From Nocardia sienata NBRC 100364 (GTDB lineage Bacteria; Actinomycetota; Actinomycetes; Mycobacteriales; Mycobacteriaceae), in contig NZ_BDBX01000038.1 in the NCBI RefSeq assembly GCF_001613205.1, positions 85,298-149,297 on the forward strand: a stretch of 64,000 nucleotides of DNA, written 5' to 3'. The translations under genes and the position numbers were made by a program. The notes below the pieces were generated by a model. The model did no database searches. It was not told the origin of the DNA and saw only the letters and a list, made by a program, of their open reading frames with translations. This document shows positions 40,697-48,853 of the stretch, piece after piece (within the stretch, counting starts at the first letter, position 1; each line of letters opens with the position of its first letter).

Positions 40697-41185
40697 TCAG
40701 TCGGCGAAGACCTCGCGCAATGTGGCTTCCTGCTCATGAGACAGGTTGGTGGAGACCAACTCCGCCGACTGGCCGTGGAACGCCTCGTGCACCCGGTCCA
40801 TCGTGGCATCGGAGGTCAACGCGAACAGCGCCGAGGTGCCGGGGGTGAGCTTGTCGCGCACCTCCTTGATGAAGTCGTCGTCGATACCGATATCGGCCAG
40901 CGACCCCGACATCGCACCCAGACCCGCACCCATCGCGGCACCGATCAGCGGGATGAAGAACAACAGCCCGAACAGCAGGCCCCAGAACGCGCCGCCCAGC
41001 GCACCGAGCCCGGCGAGGCTGTGTAGCTGGCGGGTCTTGGGTTTCTTCGCGTCCGCCGGCCAACTGACCACCGCGGCGTCCTGCACGGTGATCAACTCCC
41101 GGCGTCGCAGATCGTCCAATGTCGATACTGCGGTATCGGCGCCGGTGGCGGTGGGGAACTTCCAGACGGTCAACGTACCGGCCAT
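40697..41185 (-). CDS. DUF1269 family membrane protein
   Basis: 162 residues: V-W-K-F-P-T-A-T-G-A-D, L-H-S-L-A-G-L-G-A-L-G-G-A-F-W-G-L-L-F-G-L-L-F-F-I-P (Gly-rich hairpin helix) and T-S-A-L-F-A-L-T. This is the DUF1269 pattern found in general-stress proteins of actinobacteria. Function unknown. Preceded by a 33-bp hairpin-forming palindrome 61 bases upstream. Confidence 0.82.
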   Translation of the reverse strand: MAGTLTVWKFPTATGADTAVSTLDDLRRRELITVQDAAVVSWPADAKKPKTRQLHSLAGLGALGGAFWGLLFGLLFFIPLIGAAMGAGLGAMSGSLADIGIDDDFIKEVRDKLTPGTSALFALTSDATMDRVHEAFHGQSAELVSTNLSHEQEATLREVFAD

Positions 41186-41496
41186 CTCCGGCTCCTTCAT
41201 CAAGGGTGAGTACGCTTCCGGCTCGACCCTAGGGCCGGTCGTGCGCCGGTTCCTCACCCGCTACGGGTGAGGAACCGGGTCGCCGGTGACGGGCAACTCG
41301 TCCGCCGCGGTCGCCACCGCGGTGGACATGCTGGGCGCCGCCGTAGCCCTGGCACTTTCGAGCGACGAGCGGGCTGCCGCGGCGTTCGATTCCGACCGGT
41401 CGGCGGGTGACAAAACCATGGCCTCCGGATCACGTTTGTGCAGCTCAGAACAAATGTCAGCGAACGCGGTGGGGTCGCGCCGATAGGATTCGCGAC
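41186..41496. other. Non-coding stretch between DUF1269 and VanY-type genes
   Basis: 311 bases with the palindrome at 41246-41278. Short frames on both strands at 41261-41611 and 41286-41486 lack ribosome sites and family features. Confidence 0.4.
41246..41278. repeat. 33-bp hairpin with 15-bp perfect stem
   Basis: CCGGTTCCTCACCCG (41246-41260), CTA, CGGGTGAGGAACCGG (41264-41278). Located in the leader of DUF1269; no gene ends here, so it may be regulatory rather than a terminator. Confidence 0.7.
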
Positions 41497-42045
41497 ATGA
41501 TCGACCCCGCGCGCCTATTGCCGCGCCGCATCGCTGTGACGGCCGCGATCCTGGCGGCCACGGCCGCCGGACCGGTCCTGGGCGCCGCGCCCGCCGGGGC
41601 GGCGCCCGCATCCCCCGCCCCCGCGCCGGCGTTCCCGGTCCCGCCGCTCACCGAGGTGGCGGCGGCGGGCACCGAGGGCCTGGACCCGCTGCTGGCACTG
41701 GCCTACACGATGGCCGAACAGGAGGCGCACGCGCAGGGGGTGCCGATGTCGATCAACTCGGGCCATCGCACACCCGAGGAACAGCGGGCGATGTGGGAGG
41801 AGGGGCTGCGCACCTACGGGAGCCCCGAGGAAACCCGGCGCTGGGTGCTACCCCCGGAGGAGTCCACCCACGTCACCGGCCGGGCCGTCGATATCGCGCC
41901 CCGGGAGGGCGCCGCCTGGCTGGAGGCCAACGGCAACCGCTGGGGGCTGTGCCGGACCTTCGACAACGAATGGTGGCATTTCGAACTGGCCACCTTGCCG
42001 GGGACGGCTTGCCCGGCCCGGGTCCCCGATGCCGCACACCGGTGA
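41497..42045 (+). CDS. VanY-type D-alanyl-D-alanine carboxypeptidase, secreted
   Basis: 182 residues. Signal peptide about 1-37 (A-V-T-A-A-I-L-A-A-T-A-A-G-P-V-L-G, A-P-A-G-A-A). Zinc and catalytic motifs of peptidase family M15B: S-G-H-R-T-P-E-E-Q near residue 87, S-T-H-V-T-G-R-A-V-D-I-A near 126 (His, Asp), and E-W-W-H-F-E-L near 163 (His). Trims the terminal D-Ala of peptidoglycan stem peptides. Converges on the XRE/TPR gene with a hairpin in between. Confidence 0.88.
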   Translation: MIDPARLLPRRIAVTAAILAATAAGPVLGAAPAGAAPASPAPAPAFPVPPLTEVAAAGTEGLDPLLALAYTMAEQEAHAQGVPMSINSGHRTPEEQRAMWEEGLRTYGSPEETRRWVLPPEESTHVTGRAVDIAPREGAAWLEANGNRWGLCRTFDNEWWHFELATLPGTACPARVPDAAHR

Positions 42046-42049
42046 CGCG

Positions 42050-42073
42050 GGGCCGGCGGACTGCTGCCGGCCC
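42050..42073. terminator. Hairpin between convergent genes
   Basis: GGGCCGGC (42050-42057) / GCCGGCCC (42066-42073), loop of eight. Confidence 0.5.
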
Positions 42074-42125
42074 TTCGGCCACCGGTGGCGGCATGCCGAA
42101 TCGGTGAGTGGACGCCCGACGTAGC

Positions 42126-43358
42126 TCACACGCCCGACAGCGATCTGAGCTCGTCCAGGAAGGCACGGGTTCGTGGGTCGCCCGGGAAATTGTCCACCAG
42201 TTCCTGCGCCACCTCGCTGCCGATGCACAGCAGTGAGGGCAGGGATCGCCGTTTGGCCTCGAATGCCCGCCGACCCTGCGCCACCGCCAGTTCCAGATCG
42301 CGCCCGCGGGCGGCGACCACGGCCAGGGTGAGATGGGCTTCGGCGACCCGCATCGGATTGCGTACCGAACCGTCCAGCCCGACCGAGTCGGCCAGTACCG
42401 CCCGCGCGTACATCTCGGCGCGCGTATCGTCGCCGACGACCCGGGAGCAGTCCATGGCGTAGAAATCGAACTTCTGCGGGTCCACGACGAAGTGATTGTC
42501 GAGATCGTCGGGGTGGCCCAGCCGGTTCAGCAGTGTCCGGCCCTCGGCCAGGGCCGCGTCCACCGCCGCGCGATCGCCCAGCCGCGCCCAGGCTTTCGCA
42601 CGCTGAGCGGCCAGCTGCACACCGACCCCGGCGGCCGCGCATTCCGCCGGCACCGCCTCGACCGCCTGGATCACCCCGCGATGATTGCCCTGGGTCAAGG
42701 CGAACCAGGCCGCCAGTTCCGAACTCCAGCCGATGATCTCGGCGTGCCCGGCCTCCTGGCCGAGCGACCGGGCCGCCCGCCGGGTGGCCTCGGCGCTGCT
42801 GCGCCGGCCGAGATCGTATTCGAGACAGCCGAGCAGCAGTGCCACCCAGCCGGCCAGTTCCAGGACTTCTCTGTGCTGTGACAGGGTGAGCCGGCTGTCG
42901 AGCAGCGCGGCGATCCGGCGCAGCCAGCCCGCGGCCTCGAGATGGAGTTCGTGTGGATCGGTGGAGGCGTAGTCACAGCACAGCCGCTGCGCAGTGATGC
43001 GCACCGCGTCCAGGGTGGCCGCCGAAACGTCGGACATCCGAAGGCGGCCCATGAATTCGAGCGTGTCCATGCCGGTGGCGGTGAGCAATTCGTCGTCGCG
43101 GCTCGGCCGGGCCTTCGGGAAGAATGCCGCGGCCACCGAATCGAAGGCGGCCGCGATGAGAGGTGCGTAGAAATCGTCGGGACGTGACTCGCCCGATTCC
43201 CAACGCCGCCAATTGCGTAGCAGTGTGCTGTCGGTCGGGAGATTGTGGGACGACTTGGCGCGCAGTGCGCGGACGGCGTCCGCCTGTGACCACCCACGCG
43301 CATCGCGTTCCGAGCGCATCCGGATGGCCCACAGCGGACGATCTTCAGCAGCAGTCAC
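42126..43358 (-). CDS. XRE-type regulator with TPR-like C-terminal domain
   Basis: 410 residues from the GTG at 43358. N-terminal R-M-R-S-E-R-D-A-R-G-W-S-Q-A-D-A-V ... N-W-R-R-W-E-S-G is a helix-turn-helix of the actinobacterial type, followed by about 330 residues of paired helices rich in Ala and Leu (C-L-E-Y-D-L-G-R-R-S-S-A-E-A, L-A-A-W-F-A-L-T-Q-G-N-H-R-G-V), a TPR-like solenoid for ligand or peptide binding. Homologues in Streptomyces control development or natural products. Divergent from the resolvase-like mini-gene. Confidence 0.82.
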   Translation of the reverse strand: MTAAEDRPLWAIRMRSERDARGWSQADAVRALRAKSSHNLPTDSTLLRNWRRWESGESRPDDFYAPLIAAAFDSVAAAFFPKARPSRDDELLTATGMDTLEFMGRLRMSDVSAATLDAVRITAQRLCCDYASTDPHELHLEAAGWLRRIAALLDSRLTLSQHREVLELAGWVALLLGCLEYDLGRRSSAEATRRAARSLGQEAGHAEIIGWSSELAAWFALTQGNHRGVIQAVEAVPAECAAAGVGVQLAAQRAKAWARLGDRAAVDAALAEGRTLLNRLGHPDDLDNHFVVDPQKFDFYAMDCSRVVGDDTRAEMYARAVLADSVGLDGSVRNPMRVAEAHLTLAVVAARGRDLELAVAQGRRAFEAKRRSLPSLLCIGSEVAQELVDNFPGDPRTRAFLDELRSLSGV

Positions 43359-43571
43359 GCGGCCAGTATTGCACCAGCTAACTTTTCGTGGACCCAAGAG
43401 GGCATTCAGATGTCCCCGCATGACCTCTTCTGCCGTGGTCGCGGTGGGGGCATGCTCGAATCGGACCGGTTTGGAGCCGGTTCAAGCAACACCCCCGCGA
43501 ATGCGGGGAGGAGATCCCGGAGCAGGAAATGGTTCCCCGCCCCCGTGTGGGGAAGGATTCAGGAGGTTCGG

Positions 43572-43877
43572 GTGGAAGCGTTGGTATACGGGTATTTACG
43601 CGACGATCTGGCCGCGGGCGACGGTGACGACATGGAGGCCGCGCTACGCGAGCTGGCCGAAGCCCGAGGACTGTGCTTCGCCGCGACGTTCCACGAATCA
43701 CGTCCTGGTGACGGGACGGCGTTCGCCGAACTGACCCGGGAACTCCAGCGGGCGGACGCCCATCACGTGGTGGTCCCCTCGCTCGATCACCTCACCGGCC
43801 AGACGATTCCACGCGAAATGCTCATCGCGAAGCTGGCCAGTGATGCCGCCGCCCGCATCTGGTCGGTGGCCGGCTGA
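43572..43877 (+). CDS. Resolvase-N-terminal-like mini-protein (no catalytic Ser)
   Basis: 101 residues from the GTG at 43572, five bases after AGGAGG. V-Y-G-Y-L-R-D-D-L ... L-R-E-L-A-E-A-R-G-L-C-F-A-A-T-F-H-E ... A-D-A-H-H-V-V-V-P-S-L-D-H-L follows the strand and helix order of serine-recombinase N-terminal domains. At the catalytic position after Y-L-R there is Asp-Asp and no Ser. The DNA-binding C-terminus is missing. Paralogous in style to the protein at 31386; both lie divergent from an XRE regulator. Confidence 0.65.
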   Translation: MEALVYGYLRDDLAAGDGDDMEAALRELAEARGLCFAATFHESRPGDGTAFAELTRELQRADAHHVVVPSLDHLTGQTIPREMLIAKLASDAAARIWSVAG

Positions 43878-43880
43878 ACC

Positions 43881-43934
43881 GAGGACCCGGCGGCCCGGCC
43901 GTACCCCCTCAGCGCCCGAAGCCGCCGGGTCCTC
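43881..43934 (+). terminator. Hairpin overlapping the PAC2 gene 3' end
   Basis: GAGGACCCGGCGGC (43881-43894) / GCCGCCGGGTCCTC (43921-43934), loop 26. The right arm is the last codons of the PAC2-family gene. Confidence 0.5.
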
Positions 43935-44796
43935 GTCTGCGCAGGTATTTCTCGAATTCGGCGGCCAGGGCGTCACCGTCGATCTTGGCCATTGCCTCGT
44001 TCACATCGATCGCGGCGTCGCCGCGCTCCTCCAGCGAACGCACGTATTCGGCGATCTCGTCGTCGGCGACGGTCATCTCGTTCACCGTCGACTCCCACTC
44101 CTCGGCCTGCTGGGGCAGTTCGCGCAGCGGCACCTCGATATCGAGGACATCCTCGACCCGGTGCAGCAGCGCGATCGTCGCCTTCGGGTTCGGCGGCTGC
44201 GATACGTAGTGCGGTACCGCGGCCCAGAACGACACCGCCGGAACTCCGGCCTTCACGCACTGATCCTGGAGCACCCCGGTGATACCGGTGGGTCCCTCGT
44301 AGCGGGTCTGCTCGAGGTTGAACTGCTCGGCCGCTTCCTTGCTGTAGGCCGAACCCGTGACCGGCACCGGCCGGGTGTGCGGGGTATCGGCGAGCAGCGC
44401 CCCGAGGATCACCACGGTCTGCACGCCGAGCTGGTCGATGAACTCGAGCAGATCCGCGCAGAAGCGCCGCCACCGCATATTCGGTTCGATACCGCGTAAC
44501 AGCACCACATCGCGGTCGCTGCCGGGCGGGGAGCAGACCGACAGGACGGTCGCAGGCCAGACGATCTCCCGGGTGACCCCCTCCACCTGCCGGACCATCG
44601 GCCGGTTCACCTGGTAGTCGTAATAGTCCTCGGAATCGAGTTCGGCCAGTGGCCGCGCATCCCAGATCAACTCCAGATGCTCCACCGCGCCGCTGGCGGC
44701 GTCACCAGCGTCGTTCCAGCCCTCGAAGGCCGCAACGAGCACCGGGTCGCGCAGTGCGGGCAGTTCCCGATCCACCGGAGATTCACTCGAGCTCAC
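43909..44796 (-). CDS. PAC2-family protein (Rv2125-like)
   Basis: 295 residues from the GTG at 44796. A-A-F-E-G-W-N-D-A-G-D-A-A-S, Y-Y-D-Y-Q-V-N-R-P, G-A-L-L-A-D-T-P-H-T-R-P-V-P-V and F-W-A-A-V-P-H-Y-V-S-Q-P-P-N-P-K-A-T run nearly as in mycobacterial Rv2125 from memory. PAC2 proteins are related to eukaryotic proteasome-assembly chaperone 2; its place in the block that ends with the proteasomal ATPase is suggestive, but a proteasome role in actinobacteria is unproven. Divergent from metH. Confidence 0.9.
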   Translation of the reverse strand: MSSSESPVDRELPALRDPVLVAAFEGWNDAGDAASGAVEHLELIWDARPLAELDSEDYYDYQVNRPMVRQVEGVTREIVWPATVLSVCSPPGSDRDVVLLRGIEPNMRWRRFCADLLEFIDQLGVQTVVILGALLADTPHTRPVPVTGSAYSKEAAEQFNLEQTRYEGPTGITGVLQDQCVKAGVPAVSFWAAVPHYVSQPPNPKATIALLHRVEDVLDIEVPLRELPQQAEEWESTVNEMTVADDEIAEYVRSLEERGDAAIDVNEAMAKIDGDALAAEFEKYLRRRGPGGFGR

Positions 44797-44939
44797 CCCT
44801 GCCAGCCTACGGGGCGGGCCGCCACCGGCGCGCAGTATCTGTCCCGCCGCGCCTGTCGCGGCGTCGCCGGTTGTGGTCGCCCGCACAGGGCAGGAAGCAG
44901 GGCGACACCGTGACGGAGGCGCACACTAGTCTGGAATCC

Positions 44940-47900
44940 ATGTCTGCCTCCCGCTCCGCCGAGTTCGATACCACGTTGCTCGACACTCTCACCAGGCGTG
45001 TCGTGATCGGTGACGGCGCGATGGGTACGATGCTGCAGGCCGTGGACCTGACGCTCGACGATTTCCGTGGGCTCGAGGGCTGCAACGAGATCCTCAACGA
45101 CACCCGGCCCGAGGTGCTGCGGCATATCCATCGCTCCTATTTCGAGGCCGGCGCCGATGCCGTGGAGACCAATACCTTCGGCTGTAACCTGCCCAATCTG
45201 GGCGACTACGGGATCGCCGACCGGATCCGGGACCTCTCGGAGAAAGGGACCCGGCTGGCCCGCGAGGTCGCCGACGAGATGGGACCGGGCCCCGACGGCG
45301 TGCCGCGGTACGTGCTCGGCTCCATGGGCCCCGGGACCAAACTGCCCACGCTCGGCCACGCGCCGTACGCGGAGTTGCGCGACGCCTACACCGAGGCCGC
45401 GCTCGGCATGCTCGATGGTGGCGCCGATGCGGTTCTGATCGAGACCTGCCAGGACCTGCTGCAGGTCAAGGCCGCGATCAACGGCACCCGGCGGGCCATG
45501 GACCGGGCCGGGCGCCGGATCCCGATCATCACCCACGTCACGGTGGAGACCACCGGCACCATGCTGGTCGGCAGTGAGATCGGCGCGGCGCTGACGGCCC
45601 TGGAGCCGCTGGGTATCGACCTGATCGGTCTCAACTGCGCCACCGGGCCGGACGAGATGAGCGAACACCTGCGCTACCTGTCCCAGCACGCGCGCATCCC
45701 GGTGTCGGTGATGCCCAACGCGGGTCTGCCGGTGCTCGGCGCGCACGGCGCGGAGTACCCGCTGACCCCGGAAGAGCTGGCCGTCGCACTGCGTGGGTTC
45801 GTCGCCGACTACGGCCTGGCCCTGGTCGGCGGCTGCTGCGGTACCACCCCGGAACATATCCGCCAGGTGGCCGAGGCGGTCCGTGAGGTCGAGACCGGGC
45901 TGGCGCCGATCGGGCAACGCCGCACGCCCGACCCCGAGCCGAGCATCTCGAGCATGTACACCGCGGTGCCGTTCCGGCAGGACGCGAGTGTGCTGATGAT
46001 CGGCGAACGCACCAACGCCAACGGTTCGAAGGCCTTCCGGGAGGCGATGCTCGCCCAGGACTGGGCCAAATGCCTCGATATCGCCAAGGACCAGACCCGC
46101 GACGGCGCCCATCTGCTCGACCTCTGCGTCGACTACGTCGGCCGCGACGGTACTGCCGATATGTCGGAACTGGCGTCCCGGCTGGCCACCGCCTCCACGC
46201 TGCCGATCATGCTCGACTCCACCGAGACGCCGGTGCTGCGCGCGGGCCTGGAACATCTGGGCGGGCGCTGTGCGGTGAACTCGGTGAACTACGAAGACGG
46301 CGACGGCCCGGATTCACGGTTTCAGAAGACCATGGCACTGGTCGCCGAGCACGGGGCCGCGGTGGTCGCCCTGACCATCGACGAGGAGGGACAGGCCCGC
46401 ACCGCCGAGCACAAGGTCGCCATCGCCGAACGGCTCATCGCCGATATCACCGGCAACTGGGGTCTGCGCGAGAGCGACATCATCATCGACACCCTCACCT
46501 TCACCCTGGGCACCGGGCAGGAGGAGTCGCGTCGCGACGGTCTGGAGACCGTCGAGGCCATCCGGGAACTCAAACGCCGCCACCCCGAGGTGCAGACCAC
46601 GCTGGGCCTGTCGAATATCTCCTTCGGGCTCAACCCCGCCGCGCGCCAGGTGCTGAACTCGGTGTTCATGCACGAATGCGTGCAGGCCGGCCTGGACAGC
46701 GCCATCGTGCACGCCTCGAAGATCCTGCCGATGAGCCGGATCCCGGACGAGCAGCGCGAGACGGCCCTGGATCTGGTCTACGACCGCCGCCGCGAGGGGT
46801 ACGACCCGCTGCAGAAACTCATGCAGTTGTTCGAAGGTGTGTCCACGGCCGACTCCCGCGCCTCACGGGCCGACGAACTGGCCGCGCTGCCGCTGTTCGA
46901 CCGGCTCGAGCGGCGCATCGTCGACGGTGAGCGGGCCGGGATGGAGGCCGATCTCGACGAGGCCATGCGGGAAGTGCCGCCGTTGAAGATCATCAACGAG
47001 ACGCTGCTGTCGGGGATGAAAACCGTCGGCGAGCTGTTCGGGTCCGGGCAGATGCAGTTGCCGTTCGTGCTGCAGTCGGCCGAGGTCATGAAGGCGGCGG
47101 TCGCCCATCTGGAACCCCATATGGAGGCCACCGACGACAGCGGCAAGGGGCGCGTCGTTCTCGCCACGGTCAAGGGCGATGTGCACGATATCGGCAAGAA
47201 CCTGGTGGACATCATCCTGTCCAACAACGGCTACGAGGTGGTGAACCTGGGCATCAAACAGCCGATCGCGACCATCCTCGACGCCGCGCTGGACAAGAAG
47301 GCCGATGTGATCGGCATGTCCGGGCTGCTCGTGAAATCCACCGTGGTGATGAAGGAGAACCTGGAGGAGCTCAACTCCCGCGGGGTCGCCGACCAGTTCC
47401 CGGTGCTGCTCGGCGGTGCCGCGCTCACCCGGTCGTATGTGGAGAACGACCTCACCGACGTCTACGAGGGCGATGTGCACTACGCCCGCGACGCCTTCGA
47501 GGGCCTGCGGCTGATGGACGAGATCATGTCGCGGAAACGAGGGGAAGGTCCCGATCCGGACAGCCCGGAGGCGGTGGCCGCACGCGAGAAGGCGGCCGAA
47601 CGCAAAGCGCGTCACGAACGTTCGCGCCGGATCGCCGAACAGCGCCGGGCGGCCGAGACGCCGGTGGAGGTGCCCGCCCGCTCGGACGTGGCCCCCGACC
47701 TGCCGGTCCCGGTGCCGCCGTTCTGGGGCACCCGGGTGATCAAAGGCCTTCCGGTACACGAGTACTCCGGTCTGCTGGACGAACGGGCGCTGTTCCTCGG
47801 CCAGTGGGGATTGCGCGGCCAGCGCGGCGGCGAGGGCCCCAGCTATGAGGAACTGGTGGAATCCGACGGCCGGCCCCGGCTGCGGGCCTGGCTCGACAAG

Positions 47901-48536
47901 CTCAGCACCGAGGGCGTGCTGCAGCACGCCGCGGTGGTGTACGGGTATTTCCCGGCGGTGTCCGAAGGTGACGATGTCATCGTGCTCACCGAGCCGCAAC
48001 CCGATGCGCCGCAACGTCACCGGTTCACCTTCCCGCGCCAGCAGCGCGATCGGTTCCTGTGCGTCGCCGATTTCATCCGCTCGCGCGAGCGTGCCCGCGA
48101 GACCGGGCAGGTGGATGTCCTGCCGTTCCAGCTGGTCACCATGGGTCAGCCGATCGCCGACTACGCCAACCAGCTCTTCGCCGACGACAATTACCGGGAC
48201 TATCTGGAGGTGCACGGCATCGGGGTGCAGCTCACCGAGGCGCTCGCCGAGTACTGGCATCGGCGTATCCGCGAGGAACTCACCCTGGAGGGCCACGCGA
48301 TCGCCGATTCGGATCCGGCCGATATCGCCGACTACTTCTCGCTCGGTTACCGCGGTGCCCGTTACTCGTTCGGGTACGGCGCGTGCCCGGATCTCGAGGA
48401 TCGCGCCAAACTGGTGGACCTGCTCGACGCCGGGCGGCTCGGGGTGACGCTGTCGGAGGAACTGCAGTTGCATCCCGAGCAGTCCACCGACGCGTTCGTG
48501 CTGCTGCATCCGGAGGCGAAGTACTTCAATGTCTGA
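44940..48536 (+). CDS. metH: Methionine synthase, cobalamin-dependent (MetH)
   Basis: 1198 residues. Domains in order: homocysteine-binding (about 10-325; zinc Cys in N-C-A-T-G and G-G-C-C-G-T-T), pterin/methyl-THF-binding (about 350-610; I-G-E-R-T-N-A-N-G-S-K), cobalamin-binding cap and Rossmann (about 645-870; D-V-H-D-I-G-K-N holds the axial His), and a C-terminal AdoMet/activation domain (about 930-1190; F-G-Y-G-A-C-P-D-L). A charged helix (R-E-K-A-A-E-R-K-A-R) links the last two. Makes methionine from homocysteine and methyl-THF. Start: ATG at 44940, shortly after a TAGTCT hexamer, so the transcript may be leaderless; a GTG at 44910 is an alternative. No cobalamin riboswitch recognised upstream. 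Confidence 0.95.
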   Translation: MSASRSAEFDTTLLDTLTRRVVIGDGAMGTMLQAVDLTLDDFRGLEGCNEILNDTRPEVLRHIHRSYFEAGADAVETNTFGCNLPNLGDYGIADRIRDLSEKGTRLAREVADEMGPGPDGVPRYVLGSMGPGTKLPTLGHAPYAELRDAYTEAALGMLDGGADAVLIETCQDLLQVKAAINGTRRAMDRAGRRIPIITHVTVETTGTMLVGSEIGAALTALEPLGIDLIGLNCATGPDEMSEHLRYLSQHARIPVSVMPNAGLPVLGAHGAEYPLTPEELAVALRGFVADYGLALVGGCCGTTPEHIRQVAEAVREVETGLAPIGQRRTPDPEPSISSMYTAVPFRQDASVLMIGERTNANGSKAFREAMLAQDWAKCLDIAKDQTRDGAHLLDLCVDYVGRDGTADMSELASRLATASTLPIMLDSTETPVLRAGLEHLGGRCAVNSVNYEDGDGPDSRFQKTMALVAEHGAAVVALTIDEEGQARTAEHKVAIAERLIADITGNWGLRESDIIIDTLTFTLGTGQEESRRDGLETVEAIRELKRRHPEVQTTLGLSNISFGLNPAARQVLNSVFMHECVQAGLDSAIVHASKILPMSRIPDEQRETALDLVYDRRREGYDPLQKLMQLFEGVSTADSRASRADELAALPLFDRLERRIVDGERAGMEADLDEAMREVPPLKIINETLLSGMKTVGELFGSGQMQLPFVLQSAEVMKAAVAHLEPHMEATDDSGKGRVVLATVKGDVHDIGKNLVDIILSNNGYEVVNLGIKQPIATILDAALDKKADVIGMSGLLVKSTVVMKENLEELNSRGVADQFPVLLGGAALTRSYVENDLTDVYEGDVHYARDAFEGLRLMDEIMSRKRGEGPDPDSPEAVAAREKAAERKARHERSRRIAEQRRAAETPVEVPARSDVAPDLPVPVPPFWGTRVIKGLPVHEYSGLLDERALFLGQWGLRGQRGGEGPSYEELVESDGRPRLRAWLDKLSTEGVLQHAAVVYGYFPAVSEGDDVIVLTEPQPDAPQRHRFTFPRQQRDRFLCVADFIRSRERARETGQVDVLPFQLVTMGQPIADYANQLFADDNYRDYLEVHGIGVQLTEALAEYWHRRIREELTLEGHAIADSDPADIADYFSLGYRGARYSFGYGACPDLEDRAKLVDLLDAGRLGVTLSEELQLHPEQSTDAFVLLHPEAKYFNV

Positions 48537-48853
48537 GCTCGGTTAAACCTGCGGGCAATGTGATTGTAGTCACTCGCAAGGTCTCCTGGCCGCTCCGGAC
48601 CGCCGTCGGAGATCGAAAACGCAGGTGATCGAGGTGCGACGGGGTCGGTAAACCCCTACTGCTCGCACGGCTTCCGGGTATCGGAGCGTAGGATTTCCGG
48701 GAATTTCCGCTGAGGTTACCGCCGAATCAGAAGTCGCGACAATGTTGTCGCGACAATTCGGTCGCGCCGGGCCGGAGCGGACCCGTAGGCAGCCGCCTGT
48801 GACGCGCGGAGTGCTGGAAGACTCGGCGGCGAACAGAAGGGGCCACGACAGAG
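48537..48853. other. Non-coding region upstream of the Ser/Thr kinase
   Basis: 317 bases. Contains the 22-bp palindrome at 48733-48754 and a further half-site-like GTCGCG at 48761. No gene seen. Confidence 0.5.
48733..48754. promoter_or_regulatory. 22-bp perfect palindrome upstream of the Ser/Thr kinase
   Basis: GTCGCGACAA-TG-TTGTCGCGAC, 100 bases before the kinase start. Its right arm extends into TTGTCGCGACAA, itself palindromic, so two dimers could bind side by side. I do not recognise the regulator. Confidence 0.65.

Noticed and set aside
41261..41611. Minus-strand frame between DUF1269 and VanY-type genes
   Set aside because: No ribosome site, Arg/Pro-rich, overlaps the signal peptide of the VanY-type gene on the other strand.
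43411..43558. GC hairpins resembling type I-E CRISPR repeats (CCCCCGCGAATGCGGGGA, then TTCCCCGCCCCCGTGTGGGG)
   Set aside because: Only two or three unequal units, spaced 42 and 78 bases instead of about 61, with no cas genes and different sequences.
44797..44939. Cobalamin or SAM riboswitch before metH
   Set aside because: No B12-box or conserved riboswitch core seen; the leader may be absent altogether.
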